Shown here: one piece after another, positions 33,073-41,293 of the stretch
Layout of the letters: each line of letters opens with the position of its first letter
Numbering within the stretch: the first letter of the stretch is position 1
DNA from: Chryseobacterium vaccae
Lineage (GTDB): Bacteria > Bacteroidota > Bacteroidia > Flavobacteriales > Weeksellaceae
Direction of reading: 5' to 3'
DNA length: 64,000 nucleotides
Assembly: GCF_009602705.1 (NCBI RefSeq)
Contig: NZ_VSWH01000001.1
Coordinates: 4,265,001-4,329,000, forward strand
Program-made: the position numbers and the translations under genes
Notes under the pieces: model-generated
Seen by the model: the letters and a program-made list of their open reading frames with translations, nothing else
The model's database searches: none
Told to the model about the DNA's origin: nothing

Positions 33073-33945
33073 ATGAGCATTTTAAAAGGAGTAGGTGTTG
33101 CGCTGGTAACACCCTTTAATGAAGATTTATCCGTTGACTTCGATAGTTTGACAAAACTTGTTGAATATAATATCGACAACGGTACCAATTATTTGGTAGT
33201 ATTGGGAACGACAGCTGAGGCAGCAACGCTTTCTGATGAAGAAAAGAAACAGGTAATTGAACATATCATTAAGGTAAATAGTAAACGTCTTCCTTTAGTT
33301 TTAGGAATTGGCGGAAACAATACTCTGGAGGTCAAGAAGCAGATAGAAGAAACAGATCTTTCTGAATTTGATGCAGTGCTTTCAGTGTCTCCCTATTATA
33401 ATAAGCCTAATCAGGAAGGGCTTTACCAGCATTATAAAGTGCTGGCATCTACAGGGAAGAAGATTATTATTTATAACGTTCCATCCAGAACAGGGCAGAA
33501 TATTGAGGCGGATACTACAATCCGTCTTGCAAAAGAATTTCCGAACCTGTTAATGATTAAAGAAGCAGCACCGAATATTCTTCAGTATTTTGACATTCTG
33601 AGAAAGAAACCTGAAGGATTCTCTTTGGTTTCCGGAGATGATGAATATACACTTCCGGTAACATTGGCCGGAGGAAACGGGGTGATTTCTGTAATAGGGC
33701 AGGCCTATCCAAAAGAGTTTTCAACAATGGTTCAGTTGGCTTTTGACGGAAAAGTGAAAGAAGCCTATGAAATTCACAATAAATTGGTAGAAATTACCAG
33801 ACTTATTTTTGCAGAAGGAAATCCTTGCGGAATTAAAGTGATTCTGGCAGAGAAAGGTATTGTGAAAAACTATTTGAGACTACCTTTGGTTCCTGCTTCT
33901 GAAGGACTTTATGCAAAGATCAAAGCAGAAATGGCTAATATCTAA
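33073..33945 (+). CDS. dapA: 4-Hydroxy-tetrahydrodipicolinate synthase
   Basis: This 290-residue enzyme condenses pyruvate with aspartate semialdehyde in the lysine and diaminopimelate pathway. It is a TIM barrel with GVGVALVTPF at the start, GTTAEAATL (about 47-55), the Tyr in IIIYNVPSRTG (Tyr134), and the Schiff-base Lys in LMIKEA (Lys163), followed by SGDD (about 191-194). The length is standard. It is divergent from the split-nucleotidase operon and followed by a terminator at 34016-34045. Lysine feedback or operator sites are not evident from the sequence. Confidence 0.97.
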   Translation: MSILKGVGVALVTPFNEDLSVDFDSLTKLVEYNIDNGTNYLVVLGTTAEAATLSDEEKKQVIEHIIKVNSKRLPLVLGIGGNNTLEVKKQIEETDLSEFDAVLSVSPYYNKPNQEGLYQHYKVLASTGKKIIIYNVPSRTGQNIEADTTIRLAKEFPNLLMIKEAAPNILQYFDILRKKPEGFSLVSGDDEYTLPVTLAGGNGVISVIGQAYPKEFSTMVQLAFDGKVKEAYEIHNKLVEITRLIFAEGNPCGIKVILAEKGIVKNYLRLPLVPASEGLYAKIKAEMANI

Positions 33946-34015
33946 TAGGGTGAATTGTTAGTTTAATTAAACAATTGACCTGTAAGTAAAATTTACAATT
34001 GAAATAAATAACAAG

Positions 34016-34045
34016 GTGGAAAGTTCAGGCTTTTCACTTTTTTTA
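34016..34045 (+). terminator. Terminator after dapA
   Basis: GTGGAAAG and CTTTTCAC (one G-U pair) with a 6-nt loop, followed by eight T. It lies in the region that would be coding if the next gene started at GTG 34016, so it supports the ATG at 34058. Confidence 0.75.
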
Positions 34046-34057
34046 ATCATAAAAAGT

Positions 34058-34570
34058 ATGAAATTAATAGAAGCAACAGAAAAAGATATTCCGCTGATCC
34101 GGAATCTGGCAAGACGATCCTGGGAAAACGCTTATGCAGAGATTCTTTCCAATGAGCAAATGGATTATATGCTTTCAGAAATGTATTCGGAAGCTGAACT
34201 TACAAAACATTTTCAGGATACCAATTACTATTACTACCTGATTAAAGATGAAAATACGGATTCTTATGAAGGATTTATTGGATATGAGCATCATTATGAT
34301 GAAAATACAACAAAGCTTCACCGTATTTATCTGGTGCCGGAAAGTAAAGGCAAAGGTTTTGGTAAAGAAGCACTCCTGTTCCTGAATCAGAAAGTTGCTG
34401 AAAACGGGGATCAAAGAATTATTCTGAATGTTAATAAACATAATGAAGCCAGACGTTTCTATGAATCTCAGGGGTATAGTGTTTATGGTGAAGGAGTATT
34501 TGATATTGGGAATGGTTTTGTAATGGATGATTATATGATGGAATTTTTAATTCACAAACAAATGACTTAA
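34058..34570 (+). CDS. GNAT-family N-acetyltransferase
   Basis: This 170-residue protein is a GCN5-related acetyltransferase. The start MKLIEATEKDIPLIRNLARRSWENAYAEIL (residues 1-30) is a family hallmark. The acetyl-CoA motif is LVPESKGKGFGKEALLFL (about 90-107), and the last motif is VNKHNEARRFYESQGYSVYGEGVFDIGNGFVMDDYMM (about 124-162), which resembles the diamine- or amino-acid-acetylating branch. The ATG at 34058 is favoured over GTG 34016, because a terminator covers that region. Its own promoter is not evident; expression could come from read-through past the terminator. The substrate is unknown. Confidence 0.9.
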   Translation: MKLIEATEKDIPLIRNLARRSWENAYAEILSNEQMDYMLSEMYSEAELTKHFQDTNYYYYLIKDENTDSYEGFIGYEHHYDENTTKLHRIYLVPESKGKGFGKEALLFLNQKVAENGDQRIILNVNKHNEARRFYESQGYSVYGEGVFDIGNGFVMDDYMMEFLIHKQMT

Positions 34571-34623
34571 AATTCTGTAACAATATATGGTAATTCTATA
34601 ACAAGTGAAATCAATTTTTAATT

Positions 34624-34695
34624 CATCTTTGCTCCAGAACCAAATCACTTATACAATACATTCATATGCTTGGTTTTGAGCTGTAGCAGCTTTTT
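34624..34695 (+). ncRNA. Possible short intergenic transcript
   Basis: CATCTTTG at 34624-34631 is one base from the -7 consensus. A hairpin AGCTG-TAG-CAGCT with TTTTT follows at 34679-34695, so a transcript of about 50-60 nt is possible. A second hairpin, TCCTG...CAGGA followed by TTTTTT, is at 34728-34757. The two could instead be the 3' end of the GNAT gene and leader structure of the AraC gene. Confidence 0.25.
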
Positions 34696-34727
34696 ATCAG
34701 TATATTTTTTTCATCCTTAGTGTTTAA

Positions 34728-34757
34728 TTCCTGTATTCAACAATGCAGGAGTTTTTT
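34728..34757 (+). terminator. Hairpin with T-tract upstream of the AraC-type gene
   Basis: TTCCTG and CAGGAG form arms around a 12-nt loop, followed by TTTTTTG. Confidence 0.55.
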
Positions 34758-34853
34758 GTTTTTATTAATATAAATAAAAATTTTTCTACTATTTCACTTT
34801 TACTTGAAATAAATTATTATATTTACTTCATAATTTAACACACTATAATAAGG

Positions 34854-35435
34854 ATGAAAATGTATGTAAAATTTGATTTCAACGCACTCTGTAAGAAGGT
34901 GTTGGATGAGAAGCTTAAAGAACACGGACTAAAATACCGTCTGCTGAACTTTGGTGAAGTGGAGTTTTACGAACCCATCACACAGGAACAGCATAGTCTT
35001 TTTAAAAAAAATCTTGAAGACTATGGTATTGAAATTATCGAAAGCCAAAAAACGGCCTTGGTACAGAAAATAAAAGATGCTATTGTAGAGCTTGTCTTCT
35101 CTGAGGATCCAGTTTCTGTAAAAGCTTCAATTTATATTGCTGAAAAACTGAAGCACAGCTATGGATATCTTTCCAATCTGTTTTCGGAGCTGGCTTACAC
35201 ATCAATTGAAAACTTCATTATTCTTCAAAAGATAGAATATGCCAAAGAGCTTATCATCAGTAATAAACAAAGTCTGACGGAAATTGCCCATAAATTGAAT
35301 TATTCCAGTGTGGCACATCTTAGTACCCAATTCAAAAATACAACAGGAATAACTCCTTCTCAGTTTCAAAAGTTCATCTCAAAGAGGAGAAAAGCACAAA
35401 GTATGATTGTTCATTCCAAAATGCAATATGAATAA
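34854..35435 (+). CDS. AraC-family helix-turn-helix regulator
   Basis: This 193-residue protein has a small N-terminal domain (residues 1-80, MKMYVKFDFNALCKKVLDEKLKEHGLKYRLLNFGEVEF...) and an AraC-type double helix-turn-helix (about 95-175: ASIYIAEKLKHSYGYLSNLFSELAYTSIENFIILQKIEYAKELI, SLTEIAHKLNYSSVAHLSTQFKNTTGITPSQF). The first domain is small and does not look like a cupin. It overlaps the pseudo-receiver gene by 8 nt (ATGAATAA), so translation is coupled. Such compact AraC regulators occur in Chryseobacterium and Flavobacterium; their targets are not known. The regulation target here cannot be told from the sequence, but the pair looks like a split two-part regulator. Confidence 0.9.
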   Translation: MKMYVKFDFNALCKKVLDEKLKEHGLKYRLLNFGEVEFYEPITQEQHSLFKKNLEDYGIEIIESQKTALVQKIKDAIVELVFSEDPVSVKASIYIAEKLKHSYGYLSNLFSELAYTSIENFIILQKIEYAKELIISNKQSLTEIAHKLNYSSVAHLSTQFKNTTGITPSQFQKFISKRRKAQSMIVHSKMQYE

Positions 35436-35877
35436 AGAATTTTTGAATGTGATTGTCACAGATCAGGATGAAGGAAACCTGATTTTCTTTAAAAGTATAT
35501 TTAAAGATCTTAAAATTGAAGTTAAGGTTCAGTGTTTCTATCATAAGTACGATCTGATGGATTATTTGAATAGCGATGATGCTATAATTCCTGAAATTTT
35601 GTTCATGAATTATGATATGGCGGATAAAACCTGTTTAAGTTGTATCAAAGAAATAAAAGAAGATTTCAGATTTAGCAATATGGTGAATGCTGTATATTCC
35701 GACACCATTTCAGAAATTGAAATTGAAGAACTGTTGGTGAACGGGGCTAATATTTTTATCAGAAAACCTGATACCTATGAAAATCTTAAAAAGGTTCTTA
35801 CAGAAGTTATTGTAATCAATTGGCAATACCATACATCAGGATTGAATAAAGATAACTTTATTATGAAAATAGGATGA
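35428..35877 (+). CDS. Degenerate receiver-domain protein (pseudo-receiver)
   Basis: This 149-residue protein has the fold pattern of a response-regulator receiver domain. The first strand ends VIVTDQDEGN (the usual DD pair is D12-Q13-D14), and the phospho-acceptor position in PEILFMNYDMA is Asn61, not Asp, although the conserved Lys is present in IFIRKPDTYENL (about 113-124). It probably cannot be phosphorylated and may act by binding a partner or a small ligand. It has no output domain. The ATG at 35428 overlaps the stop of the AraC-type gene; a longer frame (from 35407) has no better start. It is probably a regulatory partner of that AraC protein. Confidence 0.8.
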   Translation: MNKEFLNVIVTDQDEGNLIFFKSIFKDLKIEVKVQCFYHKYDLMDYLNSDDAIIPEILFMNYDMADKTCLSCIKEIKEDFRFSNMVNAVYSDTISEIEIEELLVNGANIFIRKPDTYENLKKVLTEVIVINWQYHTSGLNKDNFIMKIG

Positions 35878-36449
35878 ACAGTAGGTTTTCTTGATTGTTT
35901 TTTGTTAAAATTAAATGTATTTACTGCATACTATTCACAGAAAAGTGAAAATTTTATAACTAATAATTAAAATAATATAAGAGTAAATTCAGTCAATATC
36001 AGCAATTTTGTAAATGTAAATAAGCCAACACAAATTAGCTATATAAAAAGCAGAGAATGACAGAAGATTGATTATTTCGATCAGATGTACAGAATATAAA
36101 TAACGATGTTAGTTAACAAAATGGATTATATCAATTTCCAGCTATAAAGCATAGAAGATCTTTAAACAAAACGGTACAATCATGAAAACTTGACCAGGTT
36201 GAAGGGTATTAATATTCGTTTCATTCCCACACCTTCAACTTAGACACAGTTAGTTTTTATAATAAGCAAGTTGGAAAAATAATTCATTTTGTTTTTTTAT
36301 AATTTATTTTAATAGTTAGGGCAATAAGCATTCAAATAATATATAAATATTTTCACACCACATCACAAAATATTAAAGTCCGGCTATTAAAATAAATTTT
36401 TTAAAATAACCAAAAGTAATTTCTTCTAAATAACAGTTTTATAAGGGGG
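35878..36449. other. Long untranslated stretch between the pseudo-receiver gene and recG
   Basis: No open frame of credible length is present. GTTGAAGG (36198) and CCTTCAAC (36232) form an 8-bp stem around a 26-nt loop. Because a strong plus-strand terminator closes the region (36450-36480), it is either a 570-nt 3' untranslated region of the AraC/receiver mRNA or holds an unannotated small RNA. No clear TAnnTTTG element is found within it. Confidence 0.4.
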
Positions 36450-36480
36450 CCGCGGAAAGATTCTTTCCGCGGTTTTTTTA
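36450..36480 (+). terminator. Strong plus-strand terminator next to the recG stop
   Basis: CCGCGGAAAG and CTTTCCGCGG are perfect 10-bp arms around ATT and are followed by TTTTTTT on the plus strand. On the minus strand no T-tract follows, so it does not serve recG. It implies a plus-strand transcript in the preceding non-coding stretch. Confidence 0.85.
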
Positions 36481-38565
36481 TGATATCTTACTCCACTTAT
36501 TCTTTCCTTTATAGTATTTCAGATAGTAGTTTTTGATGATCATATTTTCCGGCCGATTCAGGTGAGGGTCGGCTTCCAGTATTTTATCAACCACATTTTT
36601 GGTGGTCTTAATAATGGCAGAATCATTAACAAGGTCCAGTTTTTTGAAATCTACAACACCGCTTTGCTGTGTACCCAGAATATCTCCGGGACCTCTGAGC
36701 TGCATATCTACCTCCGAAATTTTAAATCCATCGTTTGTCTCCGTCATGGTTTTAATGCGGGTTCTGCTTTCCTTAGACATTTTATCAGAGGTCATCAGAA
36801 TACAGTAACTCTGCTCAGCACCTCTTCCTACACGCCCTCGAAGCTGGTGAAGCTGGGAGAGCCCGAATCTTTCAGAGCTTTCTATGACCATTACCGATGC
36901 GTTGGGTACATTTACTCCAACCTCAATAACAGTAGTTGCCACCATAATCTCTGCTTTTCCGGAAGCAAAATAATTCATGGCAGCATCTTTCTCATCAGAT
37001 TTCATTTTACCGTGAAGCATGGTGACATTATAATCTGAAAATGCATCCATCACATGCTCAAGTCCTTCCATTAGATTTTTATAATCTAAAGTTTCAGATT
37101 CTTCAATCAGAGGATACACAAAATAAATCTGTCTTCCTTTTCTAATTTCGTCTCTGCAGAAGTTATACACATAAGTTCTGTCTTTTTCGCGCCTGTGAGC
37201 TGTAATGATGGGTTTTCTGCCGACAGGCATTTCGTCAATAACAGACACATCCAGATCAGAATAAAAGCTCATCGCCAGCGTTCTCGGAATTGGGGTAGCG
37301 GTCATTACCAGAATGTGTGGAGGAATTCTGTTTTTTGCCCATAATTTAGCGCGCTGTGCAACCCCAAATCTGTGCTGTTCATCAATAATGGCAAGCCCGA
37401 GGTTTCTAAATTTTACTTTATCTTCCAGCACCGCATGAGTTCCTACTAAAATAGAAAGTGAGCCGTCTTCGAGTTCCTGATGAATGATTTTACGTTCTGA
37501 TGTTTTGGTAGAGCCCGTCAGAAGGCGGACATTAATGCCGGTTTCCTGTAAAAGATCTTTGATTCCGTTGTAATGCTGCTGGGCCAGAATTTCAGTGGGA
37601 GCCATCAGACAGCTTTGGAAACTGTTGTCCATTGCAATCAGCATGGTTAATAGAGCTACCATTGTTTTTCCGGAACCTACATCGCCTTGCAGAAGCCTGT
37701 TCATCTGAATAGGTCTCTTCATGTCCATACGTATCTCTTTCAAAACCCTTTTTTGAGCATTGGTGAGATCAAAAGGAATATGATGATTGTAGAAAGTATT
37801 AAAATGGTCTCCTATGATAGGGAAGGGATTACCAACAGCCTGGGTTTTATGATGAAGTTTTTTCAGGCCGTATCCCAACTGAAAAAAGAAGGATTCTTCA
37901 AACTTCAGCCTGTGGTCTGCTTTTTCAAAATGCTCCATATCTTTCGGGAAATGGATGTTTAAAAAAGTATGTTGTCTGGATAAAAATTTAAAAGCTTTTA
38001 TCAGGTATTCGGGGAAATTTTCCTCAATCAGATTAGGGATTTCTCTGCAGATATTTCTTAGTACAAACTGAAAAAATCTTTGATTCAGCCCTCTTTTGGT
38101 TAATTTTTCTGAACTTGGATAAATGGGTTTCAATCGGCTGTCCCCTTCTTTCTTCTCTTCTGCATCAATTTCCGGGTGCGGCATAGAAAACTGCCGGTTG
38201 AATACATTGATCTTTCCGAAAATATAAACTTCCCTGTTGATTGGAATCTGCTCTTTGAGCCATTTTGAATATTGAAACCATACCAGATCCATGGTTCCGG
38301 TATCATCATTGAATTTCGCAGAAAGTCTTTTTGTTTTCCCCGTCTGAATCTCCTGAACCTGAGTAATTTTTCCTTTAAGCTGGATTTCCTGACTAGTTTC
38401 CTCGAGCTGGGAAATTTTGTGAACTTTACTCTTGTCAAGATAGCGGATAGGATAGAAGTTCAGAAGATCGTCCACCGTAGAAATACCCAACACATTTTTG
38501 ATGAGTTTGGCTCTTTCAGGACCTATCCCTTTTACGTATTCTATGGAAGTATCTAAAGTCATCAA
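36478..38565 (-). CDS. recG: ATP-dependent DNA helicase RecG
   Basis: This 695-residue enzyme is a Holliday-junction and replication-fork-remodelling helicase. It has an N-terminal wedge region (about 1-270, with IEYVKGIGPERAKLIK at the start and an OB fold), then two RecA-like helicase domains: Walker A GDVGSGKTMVA (about 293-303), DEQHRFG (about 395-401), TATPIPRT (about 422-429), and the C-terminal motif VI QLRGRVGRG (about 573-582). The length is as expected. It begins 64 nt from the trx-like gene's end region, and runs on the minus strand. No unusual feature is seen. Confidence 0.97.
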   Translation of the reverse strand: MMTLDTSIEYVKGIGPERAKLIKNVLGISTVDDLLNFYPIRYLDKSKVHKISQLEETSQEIQLKGKITQVQEIQTGKTKRLSAKFNDDTGTMDLVWFQYSKWLKEQIPINREVYIFGKINVFNRQFSMPHPEIDAEEKKEGDSRLKPIYPSSEKLTKRGLNQRFFQFVLRNICREIPNLIEENFPEYLIKAFKFLSRQHTFLNIHFPKDMEHFEKADHRLKFEESFFFQLGYGLKKLHHKTQAVGNPFPIIGDHFNTFYNHHIPFDLTNAQKRVLKEIRMDMKRPIQMNRLLQGDVGSGKTMVALLTMLIAMDNSFQSCLMAPTEILAQQHYNGIKDLLQETGINVRLLTGSTKTSERKIIHQELEDGSLSILVGTHAVLEDKVKFRNLGLAIIDEQHRFGVAQRAKLWAKNRIPPHILVMTATPIPRTLAMSFYSDLDVSVIDEMPVGRKPIITAHRREKDRTYVYNFCRDEIRKGRQIYFVYPLIEESETLDYKNLMEGLEHVMDAFSDYNVTMLHGKMKSDEKDAAMNYFASGKAEIMVATTVIEVGVNVPNASVMVIESSERFGLSQLHQLRGRVGRGAEQSYCILMTSDKMSKESRTRIKTMTETNDGFKISEVDMQLRGPGDILGTQQSGVVDFKKLDLVNDSAIIKTTKNVVDKILEADPHLNRPENMIIKNYYLKYYKGKNKWSKIS

Positions 38566-38604
38566 TTAGGTTCGAATGGAAAAACAAAGGTTCGAATTTC
38601 GGGA

Positions 38605-38640
38605 AAATAAAAAAGACTTCCAAAAAAAATTGGAAGTCTG
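38605..38640 (-). terminator. Terminator of the thioredoxin-like gene
   Basis: AGACTTCCAA and TTGGAAGTCT form perfect 10-bp arms; on the minus strand a TTTTTT tract follows. Confidence 0.8.
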
Positions 38641-38676
38641 AATTTAGTATAAGAAAATCCGAAGCCAGATTACTGT

Positions 38677-39210
38677 TTAATCTTTGATCTTAGATTTGAA
38701 TTTTTTCTGGTAATCTTCCCATTGCTCTCTGGTACGGATCTTTTTAAAAAGATCTTTGGAGATCAGCTCCAGATAAGGTTCCAGTTCTTTAGCAGACAAT
38801 TCGCCCTGAAGTATGGTAATAGGGCCGCCGTTTTCATCCAGAAAAACCGTGCTTGGAACAGCGCCTACATTCATATACTGGGTAAACTCATGCAGAGAAT
38901 TCCGTCCTTTTTTATGTTCTGTATTTTCATTGGCAAATGTTCTGCCGAAAATTTCAAATGTCTTTTTCTCTTCAGCATTGAATTTTACAGGATAAAAATT
39001 ATCATTCAGGATCTGAGCGATTATTGCATGACCATAGGTTTTTTTATCCATAATCTTACACGGTCCGCACCAGTCTGCATAAAAGTCAATAAGAATTTTT
39101 TTTGGACTTTCTTTTTGAGCCTTTATTGCTTCTTCAATAGTCATCCATTTTACCTGAGCAAAGCTGAAACTCAATAAAAATAATAGGGTTATGCTTAAAA
39201 ATTTCTTCAT
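38677..39210 (-). CDS. Secreted thioredoxin-family protein
   Basis: This 177-residue protein has a signal peptide (residues 1-18, ending FSFAQ), followed by a thioredoxin fold with the active site ADWCGPCKIMD (about 45-55) and cis-Pro in GAVPSTVFLDENG (about 115-127). The WCGPC pair is that of reducing thioredoxins, but it is placed in the periplasm, so it could act in a reducing or isomerising pathway for exported proteins. It is a single gene with its own terminator. Partner proteins of the DsbD type are not in the window. Confidence 0.92.
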   Translation of the reverse strand: MKKFLSITLLFLLSFSFAQVKWMTIEEAIKAQKESPKKILIDFYADWCGPCKIMDKKTYGHAIIAQILNDNFYPVKFNAEEKKTFEIFGRTFANENTEHKKGRNSLHEFTQYMNVGAVPSTVFLDENGGPITILQGELSAKELEPYLELISKDLFKKIRTREQWEDYQKKFKSKIKD

Positions 39211-39252
39211 ATTTTGATATTTACGTAAAAATAAGCATAAAGTGCCTACTTT

Positions 39253-40728
39253 TTATTTAACATCTTGCATTAATTTCTTCACAAGCGAAGATAACAAAAT
39301 TAATACCACACCGGCAGATAACGCATAGATTCCTAAAGTTTTATATCCGTCTGTGTAAGCTAACAGCTTACTCATATTAGTATTTCCTGTATTTGCTTCA
39401 GATAAGCTGGCTCCGATCTTTCCTGCTGCAAACTGCCCGAATGCACTGGCCAGGAACCATAATCCCATCATCATTCCGAACATTTTTTTGGGAGATAATT
39501 TGGTAATAATCGACATTCCGATCGGTCCAAGGCACAATTCTCCGAAAGTAATGACCAGCCATGTGAAAGTGAACAGGTTCAGTGAAGATTTACCATCTGG
39601 TCCGGCAAAGAATCGTAAACTGTAAAATAAAAAGAATCCTGCCGCTAAGAATAAAAATCCGATTCCAAATTTATTAATGGTATTAGGTTCCAGTTTTTTC
39701 TTATTCAGGCCTACCCATGCCAGACCGATTAACGGGCTGAAAATAATAATAAAAAATGAGTTGGCACTGTTATTAATAACATTAGGATCCATCCCAAATC
39801 CAAGTAAGTTGTGAACCAGGTTATCTTTTGCAAACAGAGATAAAGATCCTCCGCTCTGCTCATAGATGGAATTAAATAAGAAATACATGAAAATGAAAAC
39901 AAATGCAGCGATCAGCTTTTTTTGGTAAGTTGAAGTCTGCTTCAGGGTTTCCATAATGAAATAGCCCACTGCGACAATCCCTATCAGATACATGAAGTAA
40001 TCGGTGTAATCTGTATTTTTTACCATGATGAAGATCAAAGGCATGCTTAATAAAGCGCCTATATATACCAATACTTCACGCAACGATCTTTTAGACTGAG
40101 GCAGCATCTGTATCGGTGAGTCTCCGATGGGACCTAAAGATTTTTTAGTAATAAAAAAAGTAATCAGCCCTAAAAGCATTACTACAGCAGCGGCAAGAAA
40201 ACACCATGACCATGAATGGTATTTACCTAAATACACACACAGAGCTCCCCCTAAAAGTCCTCCGATATTAATACCTGCGTAAAAAAGACCATATCCTGCA
40301 TCTCTTCTCGGATCATCTTCTTTATAAAGTTCTCCTACCATTGATGAAATATTAGGCTTAAAAAATCCCGTGCCTATGATAGAACATGTAATCCCAAAAT
40401 AGAAAAAATCATGAGGGGATAAAGCAATAATCAAATTACCGATCATCATAATAAGTCCGCCAAATATCAGTGATTTTTTGAATCCCAGAATTTTATCAGC
40501 AAAAATACCGCCTATGAAAGTAAAGGCATAAATGAAAGCCTGTATTGCACCGTATTGAAGGTTAGCTTTGTCTTCCAACAGCCCAAGCTGGTCTACCATA
40601 AAAATAGTAAGGACTCCCCGCATTCCGTAAAAACAGAAACGTTCCCACATTTCCACAGTAAAAAGTGTCCAAAGCTGTTTAGGATACTTTCCTTTAAAAT
40701 TCTGTATTTCTTCTAGAGTTAAGCTCAT
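39253..40728 (-). CDS. POT-family proton-coupled oligopeptide transporter 1
   Basis: This 491-residue membrane protein belongs to the POT/PTR (NRT1) family. The proton-coupling and peptide motif is TVEMWERFCFYGMRGVLTIFM (about 24-44, ExxER with F/Y). Further family blocks are GGIFADKILGFKKSLIFGG (about 73-91), the GIGFFKPNISSMVGELY-type segment (about 119-136) and INIGGLLGGALCVYLG. About 12-14 membrane helices are visible. It should import di- and tripeptides with protons. It is the first of three POT genes between 39253 and 44604, followed upstream by a DUF1016 remnant and the second POT gene. Ligand range cannot be inferred. Confidence 0.93.
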   Translation of the reverse strand: MSLTLEEIQNFKGKYPKQLWTLFTVEMWERFCFYGMRGVLTIFMVDQLGLLEDKANLQYGAIQAFIYAFTFIGGIFADKILGFKKSLIFGGLIMMIGNLIIALSPHDFFYFGITCSIIGTGFFKPNISSMVGELYKEDDPRRDAGYGLFYAGINIGGLLGGALCVYLGKYHSWSWCFLAAAVVMLLGLITFFITKKSLGPIGDSPIQMLPQSKRSLREVLVYIGALLSMPLIFIMVKNTDYTDYFMYLIGIVAVGYFIMETLKQTSTYQKKLIAAFVFIFMYFLFNSIYEQSGGSLSLFAKDNLVHNLLGFGMDPNVINNSANSFFIIIFSPLIGLAWVGLNKKKLEPNTINKFGIGFLFLAAGFFLFYSLRFFAGPDGKSSLNLFTFTWLVITFGELCLGPIGMSIITKLSPKKMFGMMMGLWFLASAFGQFAAGKIGASLSEANTGNTNMSKLLAYTDGYKTLGIYALSAGVVLILLSSLVKKLMQDVK

Positions 40729-40748
40729 AATTGTATATGATTAAGTTT

Positions 40749-41235
40749 TTAATTAGGGTTTCTATTGTTATTCTGATCCAGTTCAAAACGAATTCTGTCC
40801 TGATCAATAATTTGTTTTAATTCTTCTTCTTTAGGGAGATAGAGTAAATATTTGCTGGCGAAAAGATTTGATATAATAATTTATTTTATCAGAATCGTTA
40901 AGTCTTATTAACAGTCTATAATGAGTCCAGCTCAATTCATGACGCAATGCGTCACAAATTGGAAATGTCTGATAAAAGGAACGCATATTCCTTAGGTTGC
41001 TCTCATCAAACCCTTTTCCAAATTCCAGGGTAAGTTTTTGGGAAAGATTCTTCAGGATGTATTTTCCATATTCTGCACGCTCTTTTCCTTGTTGTTCATC
41101 TTCTACAATCAGTTTTCCGATTTGCCAGTAAGTAAGAAGCAGGGTAGAATTCGCTATTCGAAAAACTTTTTCGTGCGACTGTCTGATGAGTTCCTTTACG
41201 GACAGAAATAAAGAATCTTCGGAAATTTCCATCAT
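40749..41235 (-). pseudogene. Internally deleted DUF1016 (YhcG-type nuclease) gene
   Basis: The first 120 codons match the N-terminal domain of DUF1016/YhcG (LFLSVKELIRQSHEKVFRIANSTLLLTYWQIGKLIVEDEQQGKERAEYGKYILKNLSQKLTLEFGKGFDESNLRNMRSFYQTFP), ending at LSWTHYRLLIRLNDSDKINYYI. In this frame it stops at 40831 after a short unrelated tail. In the next frame the sequence continues as NLFASKYLLYLPKEEELKQ (from about 40872 to 40749), which is the usual C-terminal end of the family. The middle, with the PD-(D/E)xK nuclease domain (about 200 residues), is gone. So this is a decayed gene with an internal deletion and frame change at about 40870. It lies between two POT genes. Confidence 0.75.
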
Positions 41236-41247
41236 ACGAAAATAAAA

Positions 41248-41273
41248 AAAACCTCTGACTTAACAGAGGTTTT
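41248..41273 (-). terminator. Terminator after the second POT gene
   Basis: AACCTCTG and CAGAGGTT form arms with T-tracts on both sides; read on the minus strand it ends the gene at 41294. Confidence 0.75.
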
Positions 41274-41293
41274 TATATAATTGATTGAATTTA

